The notes under the pieces are model-generated. The model saw only the letters and a program-made list of their open reading frames with translations, did not search any database and had not been told where the DNA came from. Below are positions 1 to 7,192 of a stretch of 21,471 bases of DNA, piece after piece. The DNA comes from an uncultured Carnobacteriaceae bacterium (GTDB lineage Bacteria; Bacillota; Bacilli; Lactobacillales; Aerococcaceae): positions 1 through 21,471 of the forward strand of contig CALHVK010000033.1 in assembly GCA_938039195.1 (NCBI GenBank), read 5' to 3'. Within the stretch, counting starts at the first letter, position 1. Every line of letters begins with the position of its first letter. The position numbers and the translations under genes were made by a program.

Positions 1-594
1 GTCCGCCACTTCATCGGGCTCAGTCGAATCCACATGAAGCACCACTTGCACCTTCCCATCACGATGGTACACAGAAATCGTCGAAACGTTCACGTTGTTT
101 TCACGCAACACATCCGAGATTTCTTCCAGAGGACCAGGTTTATCCTCATTAATTTCAATGAATAAACGAGAACCTGGAGTGTTGTATCCAGAAATTTCGA
201 TAAACGCATCGAAAATATCTTTGTCGGTAATAATCCCTTCCACGTGCCCACGCGCATCTACTACTGGTAGAACGCCGACTTTTTGTTGACGCATCAGAGA
301 CGCCGCTTCTTCTAATAATGTATGAGCCTTCACTGTTAAGACTTGCTTTTGCATAATTTCGCTCGCAGCTGTCTTGTTTAATAAGTAGTTCAACTCATGC
401 ATCGATAAGCTTGTCGCCATTGAAGGGGAGTGCCCTGCCACTAGTTCCTCTGTAAGTAAGCCGACTAACTTCCCGTCTTCCACAACTGGCAAGCGGTGAA
501 TGTCGTGCTCCTTCATTAAGTCTAGAGCTTTCATCACCGTTGTTTCAGGCGTTACTGTAATAACGTTGGTTGACATATAATCTTTAACTTCCAT
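1..594 (-). CDS. acuB: AcuB-like CBS-ACT domain protein (3' end beyond the left edge)
   Basis: 198 codons are visible, starting at the ATG at 594-592. AGGAGGG lies 5 nt upstream, inside the end of livF. Two CBS domains are visible (about residues 7-55 and 78-132), then the start of an ACT domain (from about 143, with RLFIEINEDKPGPLEEISDVL). The CBS-CBS-ACT order and size match the AcuB family (about 210 residues), so only some 15-20 C-terminal residues should be missing. CBS pairs usually bind adenine nucleotides and ACT domains bind amino acids. The start is 3 nt after the livF stop, so it is translationally coupled and the last visible gene of the liv operon. The name comes from a Bacillus acetoin-utilisation locus. 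Here, sensing of cell energy or amino-acid state linked to transport is a more natural reading (inference). Family assignment is firm; biochemical role is unknown. Confidence 0.88.
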   Translation of the reverse strand, partial: MEVKDYMSTNVITVTPETTVMKALDLMKEHDIHRLPVVEDGKLVGLLTEELVAGHSPSMATSLSMHELNYLLNKTAASEIMQKQVLTVKAHTLLEEAASLMRQQKVGVLPVVDARGHVEGIITDKDIFDAFIEISGYNTPGSRLFIEINEDKPGPLEEISDVLRENNVNVSTISVYHRDGKVQVVLHVDSTEPDEVAD

Positions 595-596
595 GA

Positions 597-1301
597 TTAC
601 CCTCCTAGATATGCTTTCTGAATTTCATCACTTTCTAACAACTCTTGTCCTGTACCGCTAAGGACCACTGATCCAGTTTCTAGTACATACGCACGATTTG
701 AAATCGACAATGCCATTTTCGCATTTTGCTCGATTAAAAGTACCGTTGTCCCTGTCTTTTGGATTTCTTGAATGATTTTGAAAATCTCGCGGATGAAGAT
801 TGGCGCTAACCCCATTGAAGGTTCATCCAACAATAATAGTTTTGGACGGCTCATTAACGCACGGCCCATCGCTAGCATTTGTTGTTCCCCACCAGAGAGG
901 GTTTGTGCATCTTGGTCTTTACGTTCTTTCAAGATTGGGAAACGCTCGAAGACAGCTTCCATATCTTTTTGAATTCCTTCTTTATCCTTACGTAGAAAAG
1001 CCCCTAGTTCGAGGTTTTCTTTTACCGTTAATCCTGGAAATACGTGACGACCTTCTGGCACTTGCACGAGCCCTTTCTCAACGATTTTCTTCGCAGATGT
1101 CGAAGCGATATTCTCACCTAAGTAGACGATTTCGCCTTCTGAAGGATGGATGAGACCTGATAAAGTCTTCAAGATGGTTGACTTTCCGGCACCGTTCGCT
1201 CCGATTAGAGACACGATTTCCCCTTCGTTAACTTTAAAATCCACATTACGCACGGCTTGAATCATTCCGTAATGAACTGATAAATTTTTAACTTCTAACA
1301 T
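597..1301 (-). CDS. livF: Branched-chain amino-acid ABC transporter ATPase LivF
   Basis: 234 residues, normal for LivF. Walker A is GANGAGKST (34-42). The Q-loop region VPEGRHVFP (81-89) is typical of LivF, the signature is LSGGEQ (135-140), and Walker B is LLLLDEP (155-161), followed by SMGLAP. It is the second cytoplasmic ATPase of the liv importer; with LivG it drives uptake of leucine, isoleucine and valine through LivH/LivM. Its ATG directly abuts the livG stop with no spacer, and the SD AGGAGGTGAG lies in the end of livG, so the two subunits are coupled. The downstream acuB start follows 2 nt after its own stop. Nothing is abnormal. Substrate is inferred from family; some LivF/LivG pairs serve other amino acids or urea. 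Confidence 0.95.
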   Translation of the reverse strand: MLEVKNLSVHYGMIQAVRNVDFKVNEGEIVSLIGANGAGKSTILKTLSGLIHPSEGEIVYLGENIASTSAKKIVEKGLVQVPEGRHVFPGLTVKENLELGAFLRKDKEGIQKDMEAVFERFPILKERKDQDAQTLSGGEQQMLAMGRALMSRPKLLLLDEPSMGLAPIFIREIFKIIQEIQKTGTTVLLIEQNAKMALSISNRAYVLETGSVVLSGTGQELLESDEIQKAYLGG

Positions 1302-2072
1302 CTACTCACCTCCTAAGTACGCTTTAATAACCGCTGGATTTTGTTTGATTTCTTCTGGAGTTCCTTGCGCAAGCAATCTTCCATATTCCAACACGTAAAT
1401 GCGTTGGCAGATTTTCATGACAAGTGACATATCGTGCTCGATTAACACGACTGTTAAATCGAACTCTCTTTGAATTTTGGCAATCAATTCTGTTAATTGA
1501 GCTGTTTCCTGCGGGTTCATCCCTGCTGCAGGCTCATCTAAGAATAAGATTTTTGGTTTTGTCGCTAAGGCACGAACGATTTCCAATTCACGTTGTTGCC
1601 CGTATGCTAAGTTTTTTGCTTTCTCATCTTTCAGTGTATCTAACCCAAAAATCTTTAGCAATTCAATCGCTTCTTCGCGCATTTTCGCTTCTGTATCATA
1701 GTATTTCTTCGTACGGAATAATGTTGAGAACAATGAATCGCTCGAGTGTGCGTGCATGGCAATCATTACATTTTCGAGTACCGATAAATCTTTAAACAAA
1801 CGAATATTTTGGAAGGTACGCGCCATGCCTAGGCTTGTACGCTTGTAGGGTGGAAGTCCGTTTAAGTTTTTCAACTGTCCGTCTACTTCTAAGCTAACCG
1901 TTCCTTCTGTTGGCTCATAGACCCCTGTTAACAAGTTGAAGAAAGTTGTTTTCCCAGCCCCGTTTGGCCCGATGAGTCCGATCAATTCGCCCTTGTTTAC
2001 TTTCATCGAAACATTAGAGACTGCAGAAAGTCCGCCAAAGTTTTTTGTAAGTCCATTCACTTCTAATAACAT
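1302..2072 (-). CDS. livG: Branched-chain amino-acid ABC transporter ATPase LivG
   Basis: 256 residues. Walker A is GPNGAGKT (35-42). RTFQNIRLF (85-93) is the LivG-type Q-loop. The signature is LAYGQQREL (155-163) and Walker B is ILFLDEP (175-181), followed by AAGMNP. LivG is the longer ATPase of the pair, carrying the insert around residues 105-150 that LivF lacks, which is how the two are told apart. The start codon overlaps the livM stop by one base (TAATG), a classic coupling arrangement. It acts at the inner face of the membrane as a heterodimer with LivF. Confidence 0.95.
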   Translation of the reverse strand: MLLEVNGLTKNFGGLSAVSNVSMKVNKGELIGLIGPNGAGKTTFFNLLTGVYEPTEGTVSLEVDGQLKNLNGLPPYKRTSLGMARTFQNIRLFKDLSVLENVMIAMHAHSSDSLFSTLFRTKKYYDTEAKMREEAIELLKIFGLDTLKDEKAKNLAYGQQRELEIVRALATKPKILFLDEPAAGMNPQETAQLTELIAKIQREFDLTVVLIEHDMSLVMKICQRIYVLEYGRLLAQGTPEEIKQNPAVIKAYLGGE

Positions 2073-3034
2073 TACTTCCCACTCTCCTTTGTTTCTTTCT
2101 TCTTAGAAAACTTGAAGTCTCCTAGTTTGAATTCCCAAGTCCCAAGCAATCCACCTGGACGGAAAATCATAATTAAGATTAACGCTACCGCATAGATGAT
2201 CATACGTAATTGTCCAAATGGTTGTAAGACAAGGTTGATGATTCCAAGTAATACGGCTGCCACGAATGAACCTGTGAAGCTTCCGATACCACCGAATACC
2301 ACGATGATTAATACATCGATTGATTTCATGAACGTGAAGTCACTTGGAGTTACTGCCCCTAGTGTTGTGGCAGAAAGCGTTCCGCCGATACTTGCAGTAG
2401 CTGCTCCTAATACGAAGGCCAAGATTTTATATTTCGTCACTTGAACCCCCATGGATTCTGCAGCGATTTCGTCTTGTAAGACCGCATAAGTGGCACGGCC
2501 TGCACTACTGAATGTGTAGTTCAAGATTAGGATAGTTGTTACTACAAGAGCGATATACGTAATCGTCCATGTGTTTGTTAAAGGCACCCCGCTAATACCG
2601 GCAGCACCGTTTGTGATTTTCATGTTTGTCACGGCTACACGGATGATTTCCGCAACCCCTAGAGTCGCAATCGCAAGGTAGTCCCCTTTTAAACGAAGCG
2701 TTGGTAATCCAACAAGGAACGCAATCACAACTGAAATCAAAACGCCGACAGCCATCCCAGCAAATAACCCAGGAAGACCGTTCATCATTTTCCCAAGAAT
2801 CGCACCGCTATAAGAACCAATCGCGATAAACCCGGCATGTCCTAGTGAGAACTGTCCAGCAACCCCAAGAATGAGGTTCAATCCAACGGCGTAGATAATA
2901 TTGATCATGATATTAATGAAGGTACTTTCGTAGTAGAAGTTAATCACTCCTGTTTGTACAAGTACGAAAAGAAGAGCGTACATTCCTAATGCGAACAGCG
3001 TCCAACGAATATTCTTTTTATGAAATCTTTGCAT
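2072..3034 (-). CDS. livM: Branched-chain amino-acid ABC transporter permease LivM
   Basis: The reading frame opens at a GTG (3043), but the ATG three codons later (3034) has the good ribosome site AGGTGA five bases upstream. AGGTGA matches the 3' part of the anti-SD complement, so I prefer 3034 (320 residues; 323 from the GTG). The protein has about eight to ten hydrophobic segments. It carries family hallmarks: GLNLILGVAGQFSLGHAGF near the N-terminus, LPTLRLKGDYLAIATLG in the middle, VVFGGIGSFTGSF, and MIFRPGGLLG near the C-terminus. The tail is Lys-rich and cytoplasmic. LivM pairs with LivH to form the transmembrane channel. It is directly next to livH and overlaps livG by one base. Confidence 0.93.
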   Translation of the reverse strand: MQRFHKKNIRWTLFALGMYALLFVLVQTGVINFYYESTFINIMINIIYAVGLNLILGVAGQFSLGHAGFIAIGSYSGAILGKMMNGLPGLFAGMAVGVLISVVIAFLVGLPTLRLKGDYLAIATLGVAEIIRVAVTNMKITNGAAGISGVPLTNTWTITYIALVVTTILILNYTFSSAGRATYAVLQDEIAAESMGVQVTKYKILAFVLGAATASIGGTLSATTLGAVTPSDFTFMKSIDVLIIVVFGGIGSFTGSFVAAVLLGIINLVLQPFGQLRMIIYAVALILIMIFRPGGLLGTWEFKLGDFKFSKKKETKESGK

Positions 3035-3043
3035 CTTCTTCAC

Positions 3044-3925
3044 CTACACTTTCTCTCTGACATTTTTACCAAACAATCCAGCTGGTAATACGATTAAAAT
3101 AATGAATAATAGGAAGTAAACGACTCCGTCACGGTATGGTGAGTAACCGAAGAAGCTTACCATTGTTTCTAATAGACCGATGAGGTATCCACCGACCATG
3201 GCACCAGGAATGCTTCCGATACCCCCAAGCACGGCCGCAACGAAGGCTTTTAGTCCGACTGTAATCCCCATTGTTGTTGAAATGGTATTGTAGTACACCC
3301 CAACAAGGACACCGGCAATCCCGGCTAGCGCTGAACCGAGCGCGAATGTAAAGGAAATCACTCCGTCTACGTCAATCCCCATCAGTTGAGCTGCTTGCTC
3401 ATCAACGGCAACTGCACGCATGGCTTTCCCCATTTTTGTATAACGAACGATAAATTGTAATAACGCCATTAAGGCAACCGTAACTCCGAAAATCAAAATT
3501 TGTTTTCCATTCACAGAAACGGCTCCGAATAATGTGAATGTTTCAGTTCCGAAGTCTGAAGGAAACGGACGCGATTCCGCTCCAAAGAAATAACTCATTG
3601 CATTTTCTAATAGGTATGACACCCCGATAGCCGTAATCAACGCGGCTACACGAGTCGAATTACGAAGCGGCTTGTAGGCCACACGTTCAATCACAACCCC
3701 TAAGACTGCACAGACAACCATCGCTACTAAGAGCGCTAGGAATACATTCATCTTCAAGACCATTACGGCAAAATATCCAATGAACGCCCCCATCATGTAC
3801 ACATCCCCGTGTGCGAAGTTAATGAGCTTAATGGTTCCATAAACCATGGTATACCCAAGCGCAATCAACGCGTAAATACTTCCGACTGCAAGCCCGTTTA
3901 CCAATTGTTGAACTAACAACTCCAT
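3044..3925 (-). CDS. livH: Branched-chain amino-acid ABC transporter permease LivH
   Basis: 293 residues, mostly hydrophobic, with about eight membrane segments. Family signatures are LALGYTMVYGTIKLINFAHGD-type residues near 22-42 and AVLGGIGSIPGAMVGGYLIG near 231-250. The start ATG (3925) has AAAGGAG seven bases upstream. It partners LivM in the membrane. A 95-nt gap with a stem-loop separates it from livK, and the later genes of the operon then follow without gaps. Confidence 0.95.
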   Translation of the reverse strand: MELLVQQLVNGLAVGSIYALIALGYTMVYGTIKLINFAHGDVYMMGAFIGYFAVMVLKMNVFLALLVAMVVCAVLGVVIERVAYKPLRNSTRVAALITAIGVSYLLENAMSYFFGAESRPFPSDFGTETFTLFGAVSVNGKQILIFGVTVALMALLQFIVRYTKMGKAMRAVAVDEQAAQLMGIDVDGVISFTFALGSALAGIAGVLVGVYYNTISTTMGITVGLKAFVAAVLGGIGSIPGAMVGGYLIGLLETMVSFFGYSPYRDGVVYFLLFIILIVLPAGLFGKNVREKV

Positions 3926-3964
3926 ATATTTTCTCCTTTCAAATCTATCCTTTATCTAGTGGAA

Positions 3965-3997
3965 AAGAGAGGCGGAAGTCCCCTTCGTGCCTCTCTT
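3965..3997 (-). terminator. Attenuating stem-loop between livK and livH
   Basis: A perfect 9-bp stem (3965-3973 with 3989-3997, AAGAGAGGC/GCCTCTCTT) has an inner GAAG/CTTC pairing. On the minus strand it is followed by only a short T run (TTTTCC). The weak U tract and the position behind the binding-protein gene suggest partial termination or 3'-end protection, giving more receptor than permease. This arrangement is common in binding-protein-dependent importers (inference). Confidence 0.65.
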
Positions 3998-4020
3998 GAC
4001 AAATACTGTTATAACTAAAA

Positions 4021-5178
4021 TTACTCAGCTGAGTACTCTTGAGCACTTACTTCTTGTCCGTTTTGGAACTCGATGACAACTGCTGATTTCACTGGTGTGT
4101 GGTCTGCACCCATTGAGAATGTACCTGTGACACCATCAAAGTCTTTTGTTTCTGCTAACGCTTTTGTGATTGCTTGAGGATCAGTTGAACCTGCTTTTTC
4201 GATTGCTTTCATTAACAATTGAGTTGCATCATAACTTAAAGCTGCGAAAGTATCTGGGTTTGAACCATATTTTTCTTTGTACGCTTTAACGAACGCTTGA
4301 ACGTCTGCATCATCACTTAATGTTGAGAAGTGTGAAGTGTAGTAAACGTTAGAAAGGTTTGAGCTGTTTCCTGCTAATGCTGCTAACTTGTCACTTGAAA
4401 GTCCGTCCCCACCAACGATTGGTTGAGTGATTCCCATTTCACGTGCTTGTTTGATGATTAGACCAACTTCTTCGTAGTAACCAGGAACATATAATACATC
4501 GAAGTCTTTAGATTTCAATGTTGTTAACACTGCTTGGAAGTCTGTGTCTTTTGATTGGTAATATTCACGAGTGACAACTGTTCCACCGATTTTGCTGTCA
4601 GTGTAAGTTTTTTCAAAGGCATCTGCTAACCCTTTAGAGTAGTCATTCCCTGTATCTTGTAAGATGGCTACTTTCGCTTTTCCGAATTTCTTGTTGACGA
4701 AGTTCGCTCCTACAACCCCTTGGTAGCTGTCAGAGAAACATACACGGTAGATGTATTCATATACTGAAGATGCATCTTCTGCGTTTTTCAATGTCACGCC
4801 GTCCCCTGTTGTTGCTGGGAAGACTGTTGGGATTTTTGCTTGTTCATTGACTGGGATTGATACTGAAGCATCCCCTGTTGTTGCTGGTCCGACTACACCG
4901 ACCACTTTTTCAGAAGCTAATTTCTTCGCTACTGAAGCTACTTCTGTTTTGTCTGATTTGTTATCGTATGAAACGTATTTTAATTCCTTATCTAATAACT
5001 TTCCTTTTTGCTCAACCGCTAATTGAGCTGCGTTGTTCATGGAAGTACCGTAAGTCGCTACGTTCCCTGTTAACTCGAAGTTCCCTCCGATTTTGACTGT
5101 ATTACTATCTGCTGCGTTTCCACAACCTGCTAAAATCGCTGCAACCACAGCACCTAATGTGAATTTTTTAAACTTCAT
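4021..5178 (-). CDS. livK: Branched-chain amino-acid ABC transporter substrate-binding lipoprotein
   Basis: 385 residues from the ATG at 5178 (AGAGGG six bases upstream). An in-frame ATG at 5244 is rejected because the promoter of this gene lies over it. The lipoprotein signal is MKFKKF, a hydrophobic stretch, then LAGC with Cys19 as the lipidated residue. The mature part is a type I periplasmic-binding fold (Peripla_BP_6/LivJ-like). It begins VKIGGNFELTGNVATYG, continues with VGVVGPATTGDASVSIPVNEQAKIPTVFPATTGD, and has a second lobe around AKVAILQDTGNDYSKGL and DVLYVPGYYEEVG. It is tethered to the outer face of the membrane and delivers leucine, isoleucine and valine to LivHM. It is the first gene of the operon. 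The exact ligand cannot be read from sequence. Confidence 0.94.
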   Translation of the reverse strand: MKFKKFTLGAVVAAILAGCGNAADSNTVKIGGNFELTGNVATYGTSMNNAAQLAVEQKGKLLDKELKYVSYDNKSDKTEVASVAKKLASEKVVGVVGPATTGDASVSIPVNEQAKIPTVFPATTGDGVTLKNAEDASSVYEYIYRVCFSDSYQGVVGANFVNKKFGKAKVAILQDTGNDYSKGLADAFEKTYTDSKIGGTVVTREYYQSKDTDFQAVLTTLKSKDFDVLYVPGYYEEVGLIIKQAREMGITQPIVGGDGLSSDKLAALAGNSSNLSNVYYTSHFSTLSDDADVQAFVKAYKEKYGSNPDTFAALSYDATQLLMKAIEKAGSTDPQAITKALAETKDFDGVTGTFSMGADHTPVKSAVVIEFQNGQEVSAQEYSAE

Positions 5179-5219
5179 AAGATCCCTCTTTTCATGGATG
5201 AATTTTTCAACTTGAGAGT

Positions 5220-5248
5220 AGTATATAATATTCTGACAATTCATGCAA
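5220..5248 (-). promoter_or_regulatory. Promoter of the liv operon
   Basis: On the minus strand, -35 TTGCAT (5248-5243), a 17-bp spacer and -10 TATACT (5225-5220). The predicted start is near 5213, leaving an approximately 35-nt leader before the livK ATG. Its overlap with the upstream in-frame ATG (5244) is the main argument for the shorter LivK. Confidence 0.65.
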
Positions 5249-5260
5249 TAGAAATTTATA

Positions 5261-5276
5261 AATTTTATGGAAAATT
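5261..5276. promoter_or_regulatory. CodY-like inverted repeat upstream of livK
   Basis: AATTTT-N4-AAAATT lies 12 bp upstream of the livK -35. One 15-base register matches the CodY consensus (AATTTTCWGAAAATT) at 11 positions. CodY represses amino-acid transport genes in most Lactobacillales and Bacilli, so the site is plausible. The whole region is very AT-rich, so it could also be chance. Confidence 0.35.
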
Positions 5277-5373
5277 ATTTTTATTTTCATAAATACCGTT
5301 TTCATTTTCATATTTAATGATTTTATTTTCTATCTATTCCAATTGAAAATAAATACAAATTACCCTTAAAGTG

Positions 5374-5382
5374 TGATATATT
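5374..5382 (+). promoter_or_regulatory. Extended -10 promoter of the Mga-like regulator gene
   Basis: TGaTATATT, an extended -10, lies 52 nt before the ATG at 5434. No good -35 stands at 17 bp, which is normal for extended -10 promoters. The 5277-5345 stretch upstream carries three near-identical TTTTCAT words that could bind a regulator. Placement is tentative. Confidence 0.4.
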
Positions 5383-5433
5383 GTAATTTAATAAATAGTG
5401 TGTGCCACAACTAACAAGAAAAGGGAGAAAGAA

Positions 5434-6888
5434 ATGAGAGCACTACTTTCAAAAAATCAAAACCGCCAAATTGATATTGTAGATTATTTGGTACAGGCGA
5501 ATGGATGGGTCCATATTGATGAATTAGCGAAGACTTTTAAAGTGTCTACGCGCGCTATCAAAATTGACCTCGCCTTTTTACGGGATAAAATCGAAGGGTT
5601 AGACATCTTGTTCTCAACGAACGGCGTGCGCATTGAATTGCCGCAAAACTTAAGTACTGAAGTCGTTTATCCTTACTATTATTCACATTCTATTTGCTAC
5701 GAAATCCTGGAGCAGTTATTCCTACACGAGGACACCACTGTTTCAGAGATGACACAAAAGTTATTTATTACGGCTTCAACCTTGAATCGTTATATTCAAA
5801 AGATTAACAACAGCTTGAAGAAGAAATTCGATTTCCAAATCTCTAAGAAGAATTTGCAATTCATTGGAAACGAACAAGATATCCGTTTCTTCTTCGTACA
5901 ATACTTTACAGAAAAGACGGGCTTCTTTGATTGGCCATTCGACTTTGTAGAGGAAGCTGCTCTTGAAAAGATTCTAATCGACCTCTTTAAGTCGTCAAGC
6001 TTCCCACAAAGTTTTGAAGGGTATCGTGTATTCAAGATGATTTTCACGGTGAACTTCTTCCGCGCTTATCAAGGACATTTTGTTCAAAACATCGAAGCGA
6101 AAGATAAATTCTACGATTACTACAACCAACTAGATGGCTTAGGCGAAATCGTAGAACAATTCGTTAAAGAAACTGGATTAATGGTAACTCCAGAAATCTT
6201 GGAACAATCATTCTCGATTTTCTTACAGCCACACTTCTTCTTAAACCTAGAAGAGTTCTCAGCCGCAAGAAAAGAAAATGCGTTAGACCGACTCTCTTTC
6301 GATACATTAGTGACGAATATTCAAAGTTTAGAACAACGCTACGACTTGAAATGCGAGAACTATGATTTACTATTGTGGCACTTACACAATACTTCTCAAT
6401 TAGAACGAATTGAAGTGCACTCAGACTTTATCTTATTCGATAAGAAGATTCCGCTCATGAAATTCTTCAAGTCACTCTCGCCTGAGCTTTACAATGACGT
6501 TGCAGTCCTTTTAAAACAGTATCAACACCAGATTAAAAACGTCAAACGTCAACGGAATATTTCGCATTTAATTTACACGTTCTATACGCACTGGGAAGGG
6601 CTCGTTTCTCAACTGCAAGCGAAACAAGAGAAAATCAAAGTCCTTATCTTAAACGACTTCGATGAGTATTATCCAAAATTCTTGGCTTCTTATTTAGAAC
6701 AAAATGCGGCCAACCGTTTCGAGTATCATACGTATGACGACCTAGAAATCTCATTAGACTTACTTGAGAAGACCGAATACAAGGTTATTTTAAGTAACTT
6801 CGCTCTTCCAAAAATTAAAGGAAAGACAGTTATCTGTTCTCAAGATTTAAGCATGATCGATCTTGTAAATGAACTAAACAAACTATAA
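5434..6888 (+). CDS. Mga/AtxA-family transcriptional regulator
   Basis: 484 residues from the ATG at 5434, which has AAGGGAG six bases upstream. A GTG at 5398 is in frame but has no ribosome site. The N-terminal HTH (about 26-50, VHIDELAKTFKVSTRAIKIDL) is followed by a second, Mga-type HTH (about 101-126, TVSEMTQKLFITASTLNRYI). The all-helical central part (about 140-390) resembles the PRD-like region. The C-terminal alpha/beta part (about 400-484) begins IKVLILNDFDEYYPKFLASYL and resembles an EIIB-like fold. This is the Mga/AtxA/virulence-regulator architecture, in which phosphorylation of PRD histidines by the PTS links activity to sugar supply. The gene is divergent from the liv operon across a 255-bp shared AT-rich gap, which makes liv a candidate target (inference only). 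The downstream terminator makes it a single-gene unit. Confidence 0.82.
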   Translation: MRALLSKNQNRQIDIVDYLVQANGWVHIDELAKTFKVSTRAIKIDLAFLRDKIEGLDILFSTNGVRIELPQNLSTEVVYPYYYSHSICYEILEQLFLHEDTTVSEMTQKLFITASTLNRYIQKINNSLKKKFDFQISKKNLQFIGNEQDIRFFFVQYFTEKTGFFDWPFDFVEEAALEKILIDLFKSSSFPQSFEGYRVFKMIFTVNFFRAYQGHFVQNIEAKDKFYDYYNQLDGLGEIVEQFVKETGLMVTPEILEQSFSIFLQPHFFLNLEEFSAARKENALDRLSFDTLVTNIQSLEQRYDLKCENYDLLLWHLHNTSQLERIEVHSDFILFDKKIPLMKFFKSLSPELYNDVAVLLKQYQHQIKNVKRQRNISHLIYTFYTHWEGLVSQLQAKQEKIKVLILNDFDEYYPKFLASYLEQNAANRFEYHTYDDLEISLDLLEKTEYKVILSNFALPKIKGKTVICSQDLSMIDLVNELNKL

Positions 6889-6891
6889 AGC

Positions 6892-6923
6892 AAACTCCCC
6901 TGCGGTACTGCAGGGGAGTTTTT
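6892..6923 (+). terminator. Terminator of the Mga-like regulator gene
   Basis: A 12-bp perfect stem (6892-6903 with 6910-6921), GC-rich in its core, with a six-base loop and closing T run, starts 3 nt after the stop codon. It is a textbook intrinsic terminator. Confidence 0.92.
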
Positions 6924-6937
6924 GTGCTTGTAAGAAA

Positions 6938-6965
6938 ATTGAATTTTTTTGCAAAAAAATTCAAT
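6938..6965. repeat. Perfect 28-nt AT-rich palindrome
   Basis: ATTGAATTTTTTTG reads into its exact reverse complement with no spacer (centre GC at 6951/6952). Having T7 and A7 runs on both strands, it could act as a weak bidirectional transcription stop or a protein-binding site. The remainder of this 304-bp gap (6966-7099) shows no ORF with a ribosome site and no structure I can support; a TATAAT at 7068 has no convincing -35. Confidence 0.6.
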
Positions 6966-7099
6966 GCTAGAAACCGCGCCACTACCGCATTTTTGTAAAA
7001 TATCCAAATAGAGCGCCCTCTCCCTTCATACTCTTAAACGATTCAGAAACGGCATAATGACGGGATTTATAATGAAGAAAGATGTTCTCATATAAAATT

Positions 7100-7129
7100 C
7101 CCGAAATTCACTTATAAGTGAATTTCGGG
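7100..7129. repeat. Perfect 30-nt palindrome
   Basis: CCCGAAATTCACTTA is followed directly by its exact reverse complement (centre between 7114 and 7115). There is no loop and no flanking T run, so it is not a standard terminator. It could be a short palindromic intergenic repeat, a cruciform or a dimer-binding operator. It lies between two terminators, in the gap between convergent genes. Confidence 0.65.
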
Positions 7130-7147
7130 CAATGGGGTTCCGCGCAT

Positions 7148-7183
7148 AAAAAAATTGCTTGGAGAAGGTTCTCCAAGCAATTT
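7148..7183 (-). terminator. Terminator of the lipoprotein gene 7193-8206
   Basis: A perfect 15-bp stem (7152-7166 with 7169-7183) is followed on the minus strand by seven T (7154-7148). It lies 9 nt after the stop codon. Confidence 0.9.
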
Positions 7184-7192
7184 CTATTTGAA

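Noticed and set aside
5179..5244. Longer LivK start at 5244
   Set aside because: The liv promoter lies over it, and a start at 5178 gives a clean lipoprotein signal with a ribosome site.
7068..7073. TATAAT as a plus-strand promoter in the 6889-7192 gap
   Set aside because: No -35, no extended -10 and no downstream gene on that strand.
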